NCBI GenBank assembly: GCA_000482145.1
Contig: AUXH01000413.1
Location: 1-17,331, forward strand
Length of the DNA stretch: 17,331 nt
Origin: Strigomonas culicis
Lineage: Eukaryota > Euglenozoa > Kinetoplastea > Trypanosomatida > Trypanosomatidae
Reading direction: 5' to 3'
Shown: one piece after another, positions 6,438 through 15,500 of the stretch
Position numbering within the stretch: the stretch's first letter is position 1
How the letters are laid out: each line of letters opens with the position of its first letter
Notes under the pieces: generated by a model
The model's input: the letters and a program-made list of their open reading frames with translations, nothing else
The model's database searches: none
What the model was told of the DNA's origin: nothing
Position numbers and translations under genes: made by a program

Positions 6438-9400
6438 ATGAAGCGTGGGTTCCGCTCGGACTCGGTGCAACACCGGCCCACCAACGTGTCACCGGCGGGG
6501 TTCCGCTCGCAGAGCCTCCAGGTGTCCACCATGCGGTCGACGCCAAAGCCGACGAGGCCGGCGCCCACCGCCGCGCGCAAGGCGCCGGCACCGGAGGAGA
6601 GAAGGCCGGAGATCCCCCGCGGGCCCATGACGAGCCCCCGGCGGCCCGGCAGCGGCTTGCTGCCCAGCCCGCGCGACTCCTCCATCGGCGGGACGAGCAT
6701 GAACCCCAAGCTGCGACGGACAAGCGTCCTGACGGTCGCCGCCGCGATGCAGCAGCAGCAGGCGCCGAAGAACAAGAACGAGCCGGTGGACTTCAACGCC
6801 CCCGAGTCCCAAGAGGCGGTGCGGAAGCTACAGAAGATGTTCGGCCCCATCCTGCTCAAGCGCGTGCTCAAGATGCGGGAGAAGAAGCGGTGGAAAGCGT
6901 ACCCACCGCGCGAGTACACGATGGAGGCGGTGATCAAGGCCATTGTCGCATCCAAGTGCGCCCTTGCGGAGTGGCCCATCGATCTCCTGGAGCAGCTGTG
7001 CGCCGACGTGGTCTTCCAGTACTACAAGCCGAAGGACGTGTTGGTCTACGCGGGCGAGCCGCACGTGTCGAGCGGCCTCATTGTGCTGCTCTACGGCCAG
7101 GTCACCGAGCGCCGCAAGGACAAGAACAAGTCACGCACGCAGACCAGTAGCCCGCACTCACCGGATCGCCCCATCAAGTCGCAGAAGCAGCGCACGCGCT
7201 ACAGCCCCGACGTACTGTGCGTTCAGTCCGTCCTCTGCGAGGACCGCAACGCCAGTTCGATCAAGGCGTCGGAGGCGGTCGACGTGGCCATCATCTCGTC
7301 TCGTCTCATCTGGGAGCTGATCAACAGCTTCGTGCTGGAGTCCAGCAAGGCGCCGATGCTGCTCGAGCGGTTCCGCCAGACGGTCATACCGAACCGGACG
7401 GAGATGATGCTGTCGCACTACTACGCCACCTCGGTGCTGCTCATGCGCTCGTGGATGTGGCCGTTCCTGAGCGGCAGCGACCGCGTCAAGCTGGCGCGCT
7501 CGATGGAGGTGAAGGTGCTGAACATCGGCGACGCGCTCTTCGAGGAGGGCTCGGTGTGCCCGCAGATCTACTTCCTGCGGCGCGGCAGCCTCACCGTCGT
7601 GGTCAAGGGCGAGCCGCTCGCCGTCGTGGAGCCCGGCGCCGCCTTCGGCGAGGTGAGCGTCGTGTTCAACGAGGCGCGTAACTGCTCCGTCGTGGCCGGC
7701 TCCATCTGCGAGCTCTACGCGCTCCACGGGAACGAGCTGTACCATCGATTCAAGAAGTACCCGGAGCTGATCAAGCTCATCACGTACAAGTCGCTCGAGC
7801 GGCGCCAGCTGTGGCTGACGGACGGCAAGCTGCGGGACGTGTTCAGCCTTGTGTCGATCCTAGGCGGCGTGCCGTGCCTCAGCCACACGACGGAGTCGAT
7901 GCGGGAGGAGCTGGCGCGGCGCGCGCAGACGCGCACGGTGCCCATGAAGCACACGATCGTCCGCCAGAACACGCCGTGCACGGAGTTGTTCGTCATCGGG
8001 CGCGGCTCCGTGCTGGTGGGTGGCAAGCGAGCCGTCGCCATCGTGCCCATCGCGTCCGCGACCGGCGAGGGGGAGGTGCGCAGCGTGGGCGACTACTTCG
8101 GCGAGCTGTTCCTCTGGGCGCACCTGTCGCCCTTGGACGTCGTGAGCGAGACGACGCTGGACCTGTGGGTGCTGTCGAAGGAGGCGGTGCTGGAGGTGCT
8201 GGAGCTCAACAAGGCGCAGGTGCAGGCGGAGGAGGTGTGCCGCCAGGGCATCTCGCTCTACAAAACCCAGCACGGTGATACCAGCATCGTGGAGGGCTAC
8301 GAGCGGCCTGTGAGCTCACTCAACACGTCCGGCATGGCGGTGCGCCGCGGCAGCACCGGCCGCACCAGCTCCGCTGCCTCCAACGGGGGCGGGCGGCGGC
8401 ACAGCCTCGCGTCGAACTCCAAGGCGTTGGTGGAGGAGGAAGACAGCGAGCGGACGCTGACGAACTTTGACTGGACCGGGTACGTGAAGGAGCGCACGGT
8501 GGCGCAGGAGGGGACCATGTGGCGCGCGACGCAGCGCGAGCTGCGCGACGTCGACAAGGCCACGGAGAAGATGCTGCGCAACAAGGTGCAGGCGCTCATC
8601 TCGGTCCCGCCCACGCTGCCGCCGAACGCGGCCGACTGCGACTTCCCCGGCGAGGTGAACGATCTGCAGGCCATCATCGTCGAACAGCTGCTGCTCATCG
8701 CGACGGAGGAGCAGCCGCGGTTCCTCAAGCAGATCAACGACAGCAACCTCCGACTCATCACGGAGGGGGGCGTCGATGAGTACGAGGAGCCGGAGGCGGA
8801 GGTGCACGTGGAGGACCTGGGCGCCACGGACGAGTTCGTCCCGGTCGAGGGCATTGCCAAGGTGGAGGAGATCGGCTCCATCAACTCGTCCGAGGAAGTC
8901 GATGAGGAGGGCAACCAGTCGCTCCCCTTCAAGAACACGATGGGCATGGACAACGCTTCCTTCGACCGAAGCGGCAGCAACTTCATCAGCGGCCCGCTGC
9001 AGCTCGGCAGCTACGCCCGGCTCGGCTCGCCCGGGCGCAAAATGTCGCTCCCGCTGGATGAGAGCACCGGCGCTTTTCCCAACATGGGCGCGCGCCCGTC
9101 GATCAGCCGCAGCCATCTTGTGCGACCGCCCTCCGGGCTGCCGCCCAACTCGGACGCGCGCTCCCCGCGCAACAGCATCCAGCGCCCGATCAGCGCCTCG
9201 GAGCAGCTCGTCCTCGCCTCGCAGCATCGCGTGCGACCGGCGAGCGTGGACTATAGCCAGCAGGGGAAGGTGAACGCGGAGAAGTCCGTGTCGGCGCTTG
9301 ACCGCTTCGTGAAGATTGAGGACAAGAACTACTTCAACTCCGTTGTCAAGATGCTGCCGCTGCAAGAGGGCGAGGTGTGGATCCCGGATGAGGAGGAGGA

Positions 9401-11801
9401 CGAGACCGGGCCGCTCATGCTGATGCTGCTGCACGTGCGGTCGTGCGCGCGGTTGAATGGCGACGTCGCCCGCGGCGGCGCCACCTTCACCGTGAAGGTG
9501 CTGAAGGGCAGCCGTGTCCTGCTGATCACCTCGGCGCAGCTGGGCAGTAGCACGGACGAGGGCACGCACATACGCTGGCCCGTGGGGTTGGCTTCCTTTG
9601 TGAAGTTCATCCATCGCGGCGTCGAGCTCACGTTTCGGCTGACGCACATGACCGACACGAACGAGCGGGTCGTGTACGAGGGCACGTTCCAGACGGCTCT
9701 GATCGGCGACAAGGGCGGCATGGGCCGGTGCAACGTGCACATGCACACCGTGAAGTATGACCAGCGCGACACGGACAGCGATGACATGGAGGACCCGTCG
9801 CTCGCGCCGCACCTGACGGTCGTGGTTCTCGCTGCGATGGCCAGCAGCTACAAAGGGCTGCAGCAGCGGTTAGAGGCCAACACCACCCAGGTGATCCGGG
9901 ACATCGCGGACGACACGTCGCGCCATCGAGCCGCGTCCAACGTGACGAATTACAACGAAGCACACATTCAGATCCTCGCCGTCGAGGGGCTGAAGCACCG
10001 CATCGACGCCTCCGTGCGCGTCACGTGCACCGGCGCGGATGAGACCGAGACGCTGCTGCTGAACACGCCGCACGTGGTGCCCAAGTCGCGGAACCCGTGC
10101 TGGTGCGCGGACGGCGCCTATCTCGCCCTGCGCTCCGAGGGGCTCATCAAGTTCGAGCTCTTCCACAAGGATCAGGCCATCGGCAGCTACCGCGCCTTTC
10201 TGGACGACATTGTGTTCGGCGGCGAGGGCATCCGCCGGGTGCCGCTGGCGGCCGCGCACATCGAGGAGCCCCTCGGCACGCTCGTCGTGCACGTGGTGAG
10301 CTCGTCGGCGAGCACCAAGACGGAGAACCGCGAGTCCGAGCGGGTTCTGCTGCTGCATGTGCAGGAGCTGCAGGTGAAGAACAAGGACGAGTACATCATC
10401 CCACCCGATCTCTTCGCGGTGGTGCGCCACGCCGGCAGCGACAAGACCATCATGCGGACCCCCCTCCGGTTCGGCCGGTTCAACGCGGCCTACTCGATGG
10501 AGGAGGCGTCGTGCCTCCTGGTGCTGCCGTCCGTGGTGGGCTCCTCGGCCTCCTACACGATCGAGGTCTTCGACAGCGATGAGCGGTCCCGCATCGCGGA
10601 AGGCACCGCCACCGTGACGGACGAGGGGCTGGGCCCGGACCACCAGTACATCATCCCGCTGGGCGACCACGTGCAGGTGCAGGTGCACACGCAGCTGCTC
10701 TCCGTGTGGGACGCCTCCGCGCTGCAGCGGCCGGCCGTGCGGCAGGAGGACCACTTCAAGCGCGACGCGCCGCTGACGGTCGTGCACATCGAGCGCTGCA
10801 GCTTCATCGACCTGCAGGACCCCGACAACGTGATGCGCACGGAGGCGCTCGCGACGCTGTGGTGCGCCGGCTTCGAGTGTCTGCGGACGACGCCGCGGGA
10901 CTACTTCACGGAGTCGCCCTTCGCGTGGGCGATGGAGGAGGCGAGCGTGGCGCTGCGCGTGAACCCGTCCGACCTGACGGAGAGCGCGGTGCTCTCCCTC
11001 TACGACGGGCTCATCGACGCGGCCGATCTGGTAGGCGAGGTGACGCTCCCCCTCACGGACCTGGTGCGCACCGGCGAGTTCACCTACTCCGTGTACCCCG
11101 TCGACACCCACGGCCGGCGCAAGGGCCACCGCCCGCGCGGCACCGTGACGGTCCGCACCCTGTGCGGCCGCGCCAACGGCGCCGTGCTCGCGCCGGGCGG
11201 CAGCAACGCCAGCACCGCGCTGCTGGAGGACTCCGCGGGCACCTTCTACAGCACCGCGCTGCTCGACGCGCCGATCGGGGCCGGGCGGCGCCGCGCCGCC
11301 CCCGCGCAGGTGCGCCTCTGCCTGACGAACGTGTACCAGGTGCTCCCCAAGGCGGGCAGCAAGACGGTCGTGGTGGAGCTGCTGGTGGGCACGTCCACCG
11401 TGCTGAAGGCGGAGCAGCACGGCGTGGAGGGCCCGTGCGCCGCGTGGGACGTGGAGCAGGGCGGCGCCGTCATGAAGGTGCGGGACTTCCCGTGCGAGAT
11501 CACGGTGCGGGTGACGGCCGCCAACGTGCAGCCCAGGGCGGACGGCGAGGGCAGCCCCACGGGGCCGGATCCCTCGCCGCCCAAGCGGTCGGTGGTCGTG
11601 GGCGAGGCGAAGGTCCTGCTGACGGAGGTCGAGGCGACCGAGGCACGCATGTTCGTCGTGCCGCTCAGCGCCACTGTCGCGGCGGTCACGCTGACGGGGG
11701 AGGAGCAGGGGGCGAGGGTCGAGCCGCCGCTGACGGGCTCCAAGACGCCAGTGGTCTCCTTCTTTGTCAAAGGCATGGATAGCAACCGCACCGCCTCCTA
11801 G
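6438..11801 (+). CDS. Large protein with three cyclic-nucleotide-binding-like domains and about five C2-like segments
   Basis: The protein has 1787 residues and no obvious signal peptide or membrane segment. Residues 1-115 are basic and disordered, including QQQQ. Cyclic-nucleotide-binding-like folds follow at about 182-300, 340-455 and 465-600. The second is best preserved, with FGE at 403-405 and Arg414 in the phosphate-binding cassette. The third keeps FGE (554-556) but lacks the Arg. The first lacks both and carries a basic/Ser insertion at about 225-255. Residues 625-665 and 780-950 look disordered. Five C2-like beta segments lie at about 990-1105, 1170-1290, 1300-1425, 1445-1575 and 1622-1755, clearest in the second (NPCW at 1219-1222, then IKFELF). 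They lack obvious calcium-binding Asp clusters. It may be a nucleotide-responsive scaffold. Kinetoplastid CARP1 also has multiple cNBD-like domains, but to my knowledge is much shorter. Met32 (6531) is an alternative start. Confidence 0.9.
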   Translation: MKRGFRSDSVQHRPTNVSPAGFRSQSLQVSTMRSTPKPTRPAPTAARKAPAPEERRPEIPRGPMTSPRRPGSGLLPSPRDSSIGGTSMNPKLRRTSVLTVAAAMQQQQAPKNKNEPVDFNAPESQEAVRKLQKMFGPILLKRVLKMREKKRWKAYPPREYTMEAVIKAIVASKCALAEWPIDLLEQLCADVVFQYYKPKDVLVYAGEPHVSSGLIVLLYGQVTERRKDKNKSRTQTSSPHSPDRPIKSQKQRTRYSPDVLCVQSVLCEDRNASSIKASEAVDVAIISSRLIWELINSFVLESSKAPMLLERFRQTVIPNRTEMMLSHYYATSVLLMRSWMWPFLSGSDRVKLARSMEVKVLNIGDALFEEGSVCPQIYFLRRGSLTVVVKGEPLAVVEPGAAFGEVSVVFNEARNCSVVAGSICELYALHGNELYHRFKKYPELIKLITYKSLERRQLWLTDGKLRDVFSLVSILGGVPCLSHTTESMREELARRAQTRTVPMKHTIVRQNTPCTELFVIGRGSVLVGGKRAVAIVPIASATGEGEVRSVGDYFGELFLWAHLSPLDVVSETTLDLWVLSKEAVLEVLELNKAQVQAEEVCRQGISLYKTQHGDTSIVEGYERPVSSLNTSGMAVRRGSTGRTSSAASNGGGRRHSLASNSKALVEEEDSERTLTNFDWTGYVKERTVAQEGTMWRATQRELRDVDKATEKMLRNKVQALISVPPTLPPNAADCDFPGEVNDLQAIIVEQLLLIATEEQPRFLKQINDSNLRLITEGGVDEYEEPEAEVHVEDLGATDEFVPVEGIAKVEEIGSINSSEEVDEEGNQSLPFKNTMGMDNASFDRSGSNFISGPLQLGSYARLGSPGRKMSLPLDESTGAFPNMGARPSISRSHLVRPPSGLPPNSDARSPRNSIQRPISASEQLVLASQHRVRPASVDYSQQGKVNAEKSVSALDRFVKIEDKNYFNSVVKMLPLQEGEVWIPDEEEDETGPLMLMLLHVRSCARLNGDVARGGATFTVKVLKGSRVLLITSAQLGSSTDEGTHIRWPVGLASFVKFIHRGVELTFRLTHMTDTNERVVYEGTFQTALIGDKGGMGRCNVHMHTVKYDQRDTDSDDMEDPSLAPHLTVVVLAAMASSYKGLQQRLEANTTQVIRDIADDTSRHRAASNVTNYNEAHIQILAVEGLKHRIDASVRVTCTGADETETLLLNTPHVVPKSRNPCWCADGAYLALRSEGLIKFELFHKDQAIGSYRAFLDDIVFGGEGIRRVPLAAAHIEEPLGTLVVHVVSSSASTKTENRESERVLLLHVQELQVKNKDEYIIPPDLFAVVRHAGSDKTIMRTPLRFGRFNAAYSMEEASCLLVLPSVVGSSASYTIEVFDSDERSRIAEGTATVTDEGLGPDHQYIIPLGDHVQVQVHTQLLSVWDASALQRPAVRQEDHFKRDAPLTVVHIERCSFIDLQDPDNVMRTEALATLWCAGFECLRTTPRDYFTESPFAWAMEEASVALRVNPSDLTESAVLSLYDGLIDAADLVGEVTLPLTDLVRTGEFTYSVYPVDTHGRRKGHRPRGTVTVRTLCGRANGAVLAPGGSNASTALLEDSAGTFYSTALLDAPIGAGRRRAAPAQVRLCLTNVYQVLPKAGSKTVVVELLVGTSTVLKAEQHGVEGPCAAWDVEQGGAVMKVRDFPCEITVRVTAANVQPRADGEGSPTGPDPSPPKRSVVVGEAKVLLTEVEATEARMFVVPLSATVAAVTLTGEEQGARVEPPLTGSKTPVVSFFVKGMDSNRTAS

Positions 11802-12246
11802 ATACACAGGGAAAAGGGAACACGGAGATGAGAGGAGCCACTGGTATAAAGACGCAGCGTTGTCCTTTTTTTTTTCTTTCTCTCTTGCTTATTCTCCCCT
11901 TGCTTTTCAATTTCTTTTTGGAGCTAAAGAAAAGTGTTTGTATGCGTTTTCTGTTTTATTGAAGAAGCTCAGTATTTAGTTGTGTTGTTAATTGTATATC
12001 TCGTTTGGATCTTTTTTTTTCCTGTTTGCACCCATTCGTGTTTTCTACTGTTTGTTGTTGTTCCACATGAGCCATCGTATACGCGTAGTGGTTCATTATG
12101 GATTGTTCACTGTAATATTTATAGACAAGCTGTGAACTCGTTGTCCTCTTCTTTTTTTTCTTCCATTCCTTCTCTTCCACCGTTGTGTGTACTTCACGTA
12201 TTGGATCATTATGTTACGCTTCGGATGGAGGTGTGTGTATAATATC

Positions 12247-12293
12247 ATCTCTTCTCTCTTTCTGTCTCTTTCTCCTTTTCTCTTTCGTGTTAG
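12247..12293 (+). promoter_or_regulatory. Likely main SL acceptor for the CCCH gene
   Basis: The longest pyrimidine-rich tract in this spacer (about 40 nt) ends with GTGTTAG, AG at 12292-12293. It begins 20 nt after the last upstream ATG. Use of this site gives a 508-nt 5' UTR free of ATG. Confidence 0.5.
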
Positions 12294-12750
12294 GTTTTGT
12301 TTATTGTTTTCTGTTTTTTTTTTCATTTTCAATAATTCTCTTCCTTTTGCGTTAGGCAGGAAATCACAAGGAATTGCACGTTGGTGTTCATAATTTTTCT
12401 CGTTAGTTTTTTTTTTCTCACTTTTTGTGTCTTCGTTTTCATTTTGATTTGCTTCAGCGTTTTCCGATCCGGTTTTTCCCCTACTTTCATTTCACTTCTT
12501 TGATTGAAAAATACGTTTCGAAGCAGCTTGGTTCTTTTTTTTGTTTCTATATATATACATCACTTTTTTTTTTCTTTTCGTGTGTGACTCATCAAGGCTC
12601 TATTTATTTATATACACAAATAGATCACTCATTTTATTATTATTTTGCTTTTGTGCTTGAGTTAATAATAAATACAATACGTACGTATCATTGTTTACAT
12701 TGTAGTTTTGAAATCATAGCAAGCACATTAAACATTAAGGATATATATTG

Positions 12751-12779
12751 TTTTTTTTTCTTGAATACTCTTGCGCAAG
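12751..12779 (+). promoter_or_regulatory. Proximal alternative SL acceptor for the CCCH gene
   Basis: A short T-run and pyrimidine-rich stretch are followed by AG at 12778-12779, giving a leader of only 22 nt. It is weaker than the distal tract and does not explain the absence of ATG far upstream. Confidence 0.4.
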
Positions 12780-12801
12780 TAAGCCCTAACGTAAAAGGAA
12801 G

Positions 12802-15222
12802 ATGTACAACTCAAATAACATCTTTGGAGTCAACTCCGTTGACCCAGCCAACCATAACGCTGGGGATGTTCCGTCTAGTCTTCTGTTTTACAACAAAAGC
12901 AACACAGCAAACGCTGCTTCGAATAACTTCGGATTCTCCCCTAGCGATATGCACATGGGGTACCCCAGCAACGGTGTTGTGCCGAGCGATGTCGCGATGT
13001 ACAGAGGCGCCAATGCGAACAACAACAACAACAACAACAACAATAACAATTACATCTACGCGTCATCGCCAATGCAGCCACCCAACTCCTCGAATGATAG
13101 CACGTACAGCGCCGCCCCCAACAACGGCAACCCTCCTTTCGCGAACCAGATACTGTCGCCCTCACAGCTCTACCCAGACACCCATGCCGCCGGCGGCGGC
13201 GGCGGCAGGGCTGGCTACAGCAACAACAGCCAGGGGCAGGGTGTGGCCATGGGCGTCGGCAATGGGTACGCAGGGCAGCCGAACGGGTTTCCGTCCATCC
13301 CATTCATGGGCGCTCCCATGATGCTCTCGCAGATGGGGGGTGGCGGCCAGCCTTACATGGGCAACGGCAACAACAACTACTCGCCCGTCCCGAACGGACT
13401 GCCCAACTCTCTCTTTACGGGCAGTGCCGAGGAGTTCGAGGTGAACGACTACCAGCTCAAGGCCCCCATTCCGGTCCGCCCGTTCAACGTGATCCCCACC
13501 ATAGGCAGCGAGCGCCTTTTCAGCAGCAACCAGAAGGGTGGTAATCATGGTGGACGCAACGTGTTTCGCATCTGCGACGGGTTCCAGAAGGGCACCTGCT
13601 GCTCCAACTTCTGCGCCGACATCCACGTGCAGCCGGATTATCTACACGCGATGCGGGAGCAGATGAACAACTGGCTCACCGCGCGCGAGGCGGAGTTCAA
13701 CAACGACTTCGCGCACAACCCGGAGAAGATCTTCCGCGTTTTTGTGGCGGAGGTGAAGGAGGTGGTGGACGTCCCGATCCGCTCGATGGTCTTCACGCGC
13801 GGGCTCTACGTGGACCCGACCACGCGCGTGCGCCGCACCCGCGGCGCCGCAACGTCGCACAGCGCCACCGTCGCCGCGCAGGTGCCCACCGGGTGCGGGC
13901 TCTACGCGGCGGACCCCGCGCAGTGCCGGTGGGGCCGCTGGTGCAACCAGGTGCACATCGACCCCGCCTGGATGCGGCAGCGCAAGGTGGGCTTTGACCG
14001 GTGGTTCAGCGAGATTGAGCAGCAGTACGTGGACCTCCCGCCGGACTACATCTTCACCGTGCACGACCCGCAGCTCAAGACCAGCCTCAAGCTGCCCAAG
14101 TGGAGCATCGTGGACTTCTCGCGCGGCCTCTTCCAGGGCTCGGACCGCAAGGCGCCGAGCGTGTGCCTGCTCTTCCAGCGCGGCCGCTGCACCGCCGGGC
14201 CGTGCTGCAACCAGATCCACGTGTCGACCGTCTACCTGGAGATGATCCGCTCCAACGCACAGGCGCTCGTGCAAGGCGAGCTGGACCCGGCGCACGTCGG
14301 CCCCCCGTTCGCGGAGAAGATCGCGGCGCTGCGGGCCGGGCGCATCGAGGACGAGAAACAGGAGGCCGCCAAGCTCCTCGCCCAGAGCGAGGCGCGCCTG
14401 AAGGAGCTGGAGGAGAGCGAGGAGGCACCGGCCGACAACGGTGACGCGCTGTTCGAGCACATCACGGTGGAGGACGACGTCCCTGACGTGAACCGTGAGC
14501 CGACGGCCGGCGGCTTCCACGCAGAGGCCTTCACGAACTCGGACGTCGCCGCGTACCTGCCCGGCCAGAAGTTCAACAACGGCATCGCCATCGGCGGCGT
14601 CGGCGGCGAGCGCAACCTGAACAATTCGTCAACGTCCTTCAAGCGAACCCCGATGGCGAGCATGACCGGCTACCAGTCGCCGCTCTTCAAGAAGTCCGTG
14701 TGCGTGACGGCGCACCTGCCCGACCTGCAGAGTGGGCAGCCCGGCGGCGGCGTCCCCCGCAGCACCTTCCGCGTCCGGGAGGCGGAGGCCTCCAGCGCGG
14801 ACCTCGCGCCGCCCAAGCTGGACGTCAACCTCGAGTTCTCGCCGGTGCCGAGCTGCAACAACTCCACGACGAGCTACATGCGGAGCAGCCAACAGCCTGG
14901 GCACGGCATCTTCATGCCGAGCCAGACATCCATCACCAACATGCACCTCACGACGTCAAACACCGGCAACGGCAACAGCCTGTCCTTTCCTGTCACCGCA
15001 CAGTCGTACGGCGGGCGAAACACCACCGTCACGGCCGTGCCATCGGGGATCGCGAACCACCATAGCAACCTCAGCACCCTCAAGAAGGAGGAGAGGGAGG
15101 AGAAGGTCACGACGGTCAGCAGCATGATGCACATGGGAGGCTCTACCACCACTATTTCTGGCAATCTCACCGCGAGCTATGATTCCTCGCGCTCACCTCA
15201 ACACTCCGTATCACCGCCGTAA
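12802..15222 (+). CDS. CCCH zinc-finger protein with three tandem finger modules (ZC3H family)
   Basis: The protein has 806 residues. CCCH fingers are C258-C266-C271-H275 (x7, x4, x3), C365-C375-C381-H385 (x9, x5, x3) and C455-C463-C469-H473 (x7, x5, x3). Each is preceded by a similar beta-like block (starting near 210, 311 and 415) and followed by a helical stretch, so residues about 210-490 look like three copies of one module. CCCH proteins in trypanosomatids generally bind mRNA and control stability or translation, which is the main level of gene regulation there; that role is inferred here. The N-terminus (1-205) is Asn/Gly/Pro-rich, with an 11-Asn run (73-83), and resembles prion-like granule proteins. 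Residues 510-545 form a charged helix. The C-terminal 250 residues are Ser/Thr/Asn-rich and disordered. I saw no canonical MKT1-binding HNPY motif (only HNPE, in a structured region). I cannot assign a ZC3H number. The start is the first ATG for 574 nt. Confidence 0.9.
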   Translation: MYNSNNIFGVNSVDPANHNAGDVPSSLLFYNKSNTANAASNNFGFSPSDMHMGYPSNGVVPSDVAMYRGANANNNNNNNNNNNYIYASSPMQPPNSSNDSTYSAAPNNGNPPFANQILSPSQLYPDTHAAGGGGGRAGYSNNSQGQGVAMGVGNGYAGQPNGFPSIPFMGAPMMLSQMGGGGQPYMGNGNNNYSPVPNGLPNSLFTGSAEEFEVNDYQLKAPIPVRPFNVIPTIGSERLFSSNQKGGNHGGRNVFRICDGFQKGTCCSNFCADIHVQPDYLHAMREQMNNWLTAREAEFNNDFAHNPEKIFRVFVAEVKEVVDVPIRSMVFTRGLYVDPTTRVRRTRGAATSHSATVAAQVPTGCGLYAADPAQCRWGRWCNQVHIDPAWMRQRKVGFDRWFSEIEQQYVDLPPDYIFTVHDPQLKTSLKLPKWSIVDFSRGLFQGSDRKAPSVCLLFQRGRCTAGPCCNQIHVSTVYLEMIRSNAQALVQGELDPAHVGPPFAEKIAALRAGRIEDEKQEAAKLLAQSEARLKELEESEEAPADNGDALFEHITVEDDVPDVNREPTAGGFHAEAFTNSDVAAYLPGQKFNNGIAIGGVGGERNLNNSSTSFKRTPMASMTGYQSPLFKKSVCVTAHLPDLQSGQPGGGVPRSTFRVREAEASSADLAPPKLDVNLEFSPVPSCNNSTTSYMRSSQQPGHGIFMPSQTSITNMHLTTSNTGNGNSLSFPVTAQSYGGRNTTVTAVPSGIANHHSNLSTLKKEEREEKVTTVSSMMHMGGSTTTISGNLTASYDSSRSPQHSVSPP
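13018..13050 (+). repeat. AAC trinucleotide repeat encoding poly-Asn
   Basis: Eight AAC codons in a row, then AAT AAC AAT, encode Asn73-Asn83 of the CCCH protein. The pure repeat suggests slippage and probable length variation between strains. Confidence 0.95.
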
Positions 15223-15500
15223 GCGCAAATTCAAGAAAAGAAAAAAAAGATACAAAAAAATAATACGAAACAAAAACAGAAAAACAACAACAACAAAAAT
15301 AGGTAAGTAAATGAGATGAAACATATGTTCAGCACTTCGGTCGATTAAAACAAAAAACGGAACGAACGTTGTCTAGTTAACATTGTATCATAAATCCCGA
15401 GCGTCATATACTCATCTTTTCCCTCTTCCTCCCTTTTTCTTTACCATTTCATACCTCTTCTTTTTGTAGTTTCATAATGATACTCAAATATCTATACTTG

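Larger units (their letters stand above)
11802..12801 (+). other. 1-kb intergenic spacer before the CCCH gene
   Basis: Strongly T-rich spacer. The first 426 nt (to 12227) contain at least six ATGs and fit a 3' UTR. From 12228 to 12801 there is no ATG over 574 nt. The interval contains a long pyrimidine tract at 12247-12290, many T-runs, and short TA runs near 12548 and 12741. The open frames starting at 11934 and 12425 encode Phe/Ser/Leu/Tyr-rich low-complexity peptides and are not accepted as genes. Confidence 0.7.

Noticed and set aside
8316..9812. Antisense open frame of 498 codons within gene 5
   Set aside because: Shadow of the sense gene caused by biased third positions.
9870..11807. 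Antisense open frame of 645 codons opposite the C2-like half of gene 5
   Set aside because: Same GC3 artefact; low-complexity product, wrong strand for the unit, and no splice signal upstream on that strand.
11934..12242. Small forward open frame after gene 5
   Set aside because: AT-rich codons, hydrophobic low complexity, and it falls in a presumed 3' UTR.
12425..13321. Forward open frame of 298 codons overlapping the start of the CCCH gene
   Set aside because: Its first part is translated T-rich spacer and its second part is a shifted frame of the CCCH gene with poly-Thr. It has no ATG start within the spacer.
15299..15309. Near-perfect 5' splice-site consensus AGGTAAGTAA in the CCCH 3' UTR
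   Set aside because: Cis-introns are extremely rare in trypanosomatids, and both flanking genes are complete or start cleanly without one. Probably chance.
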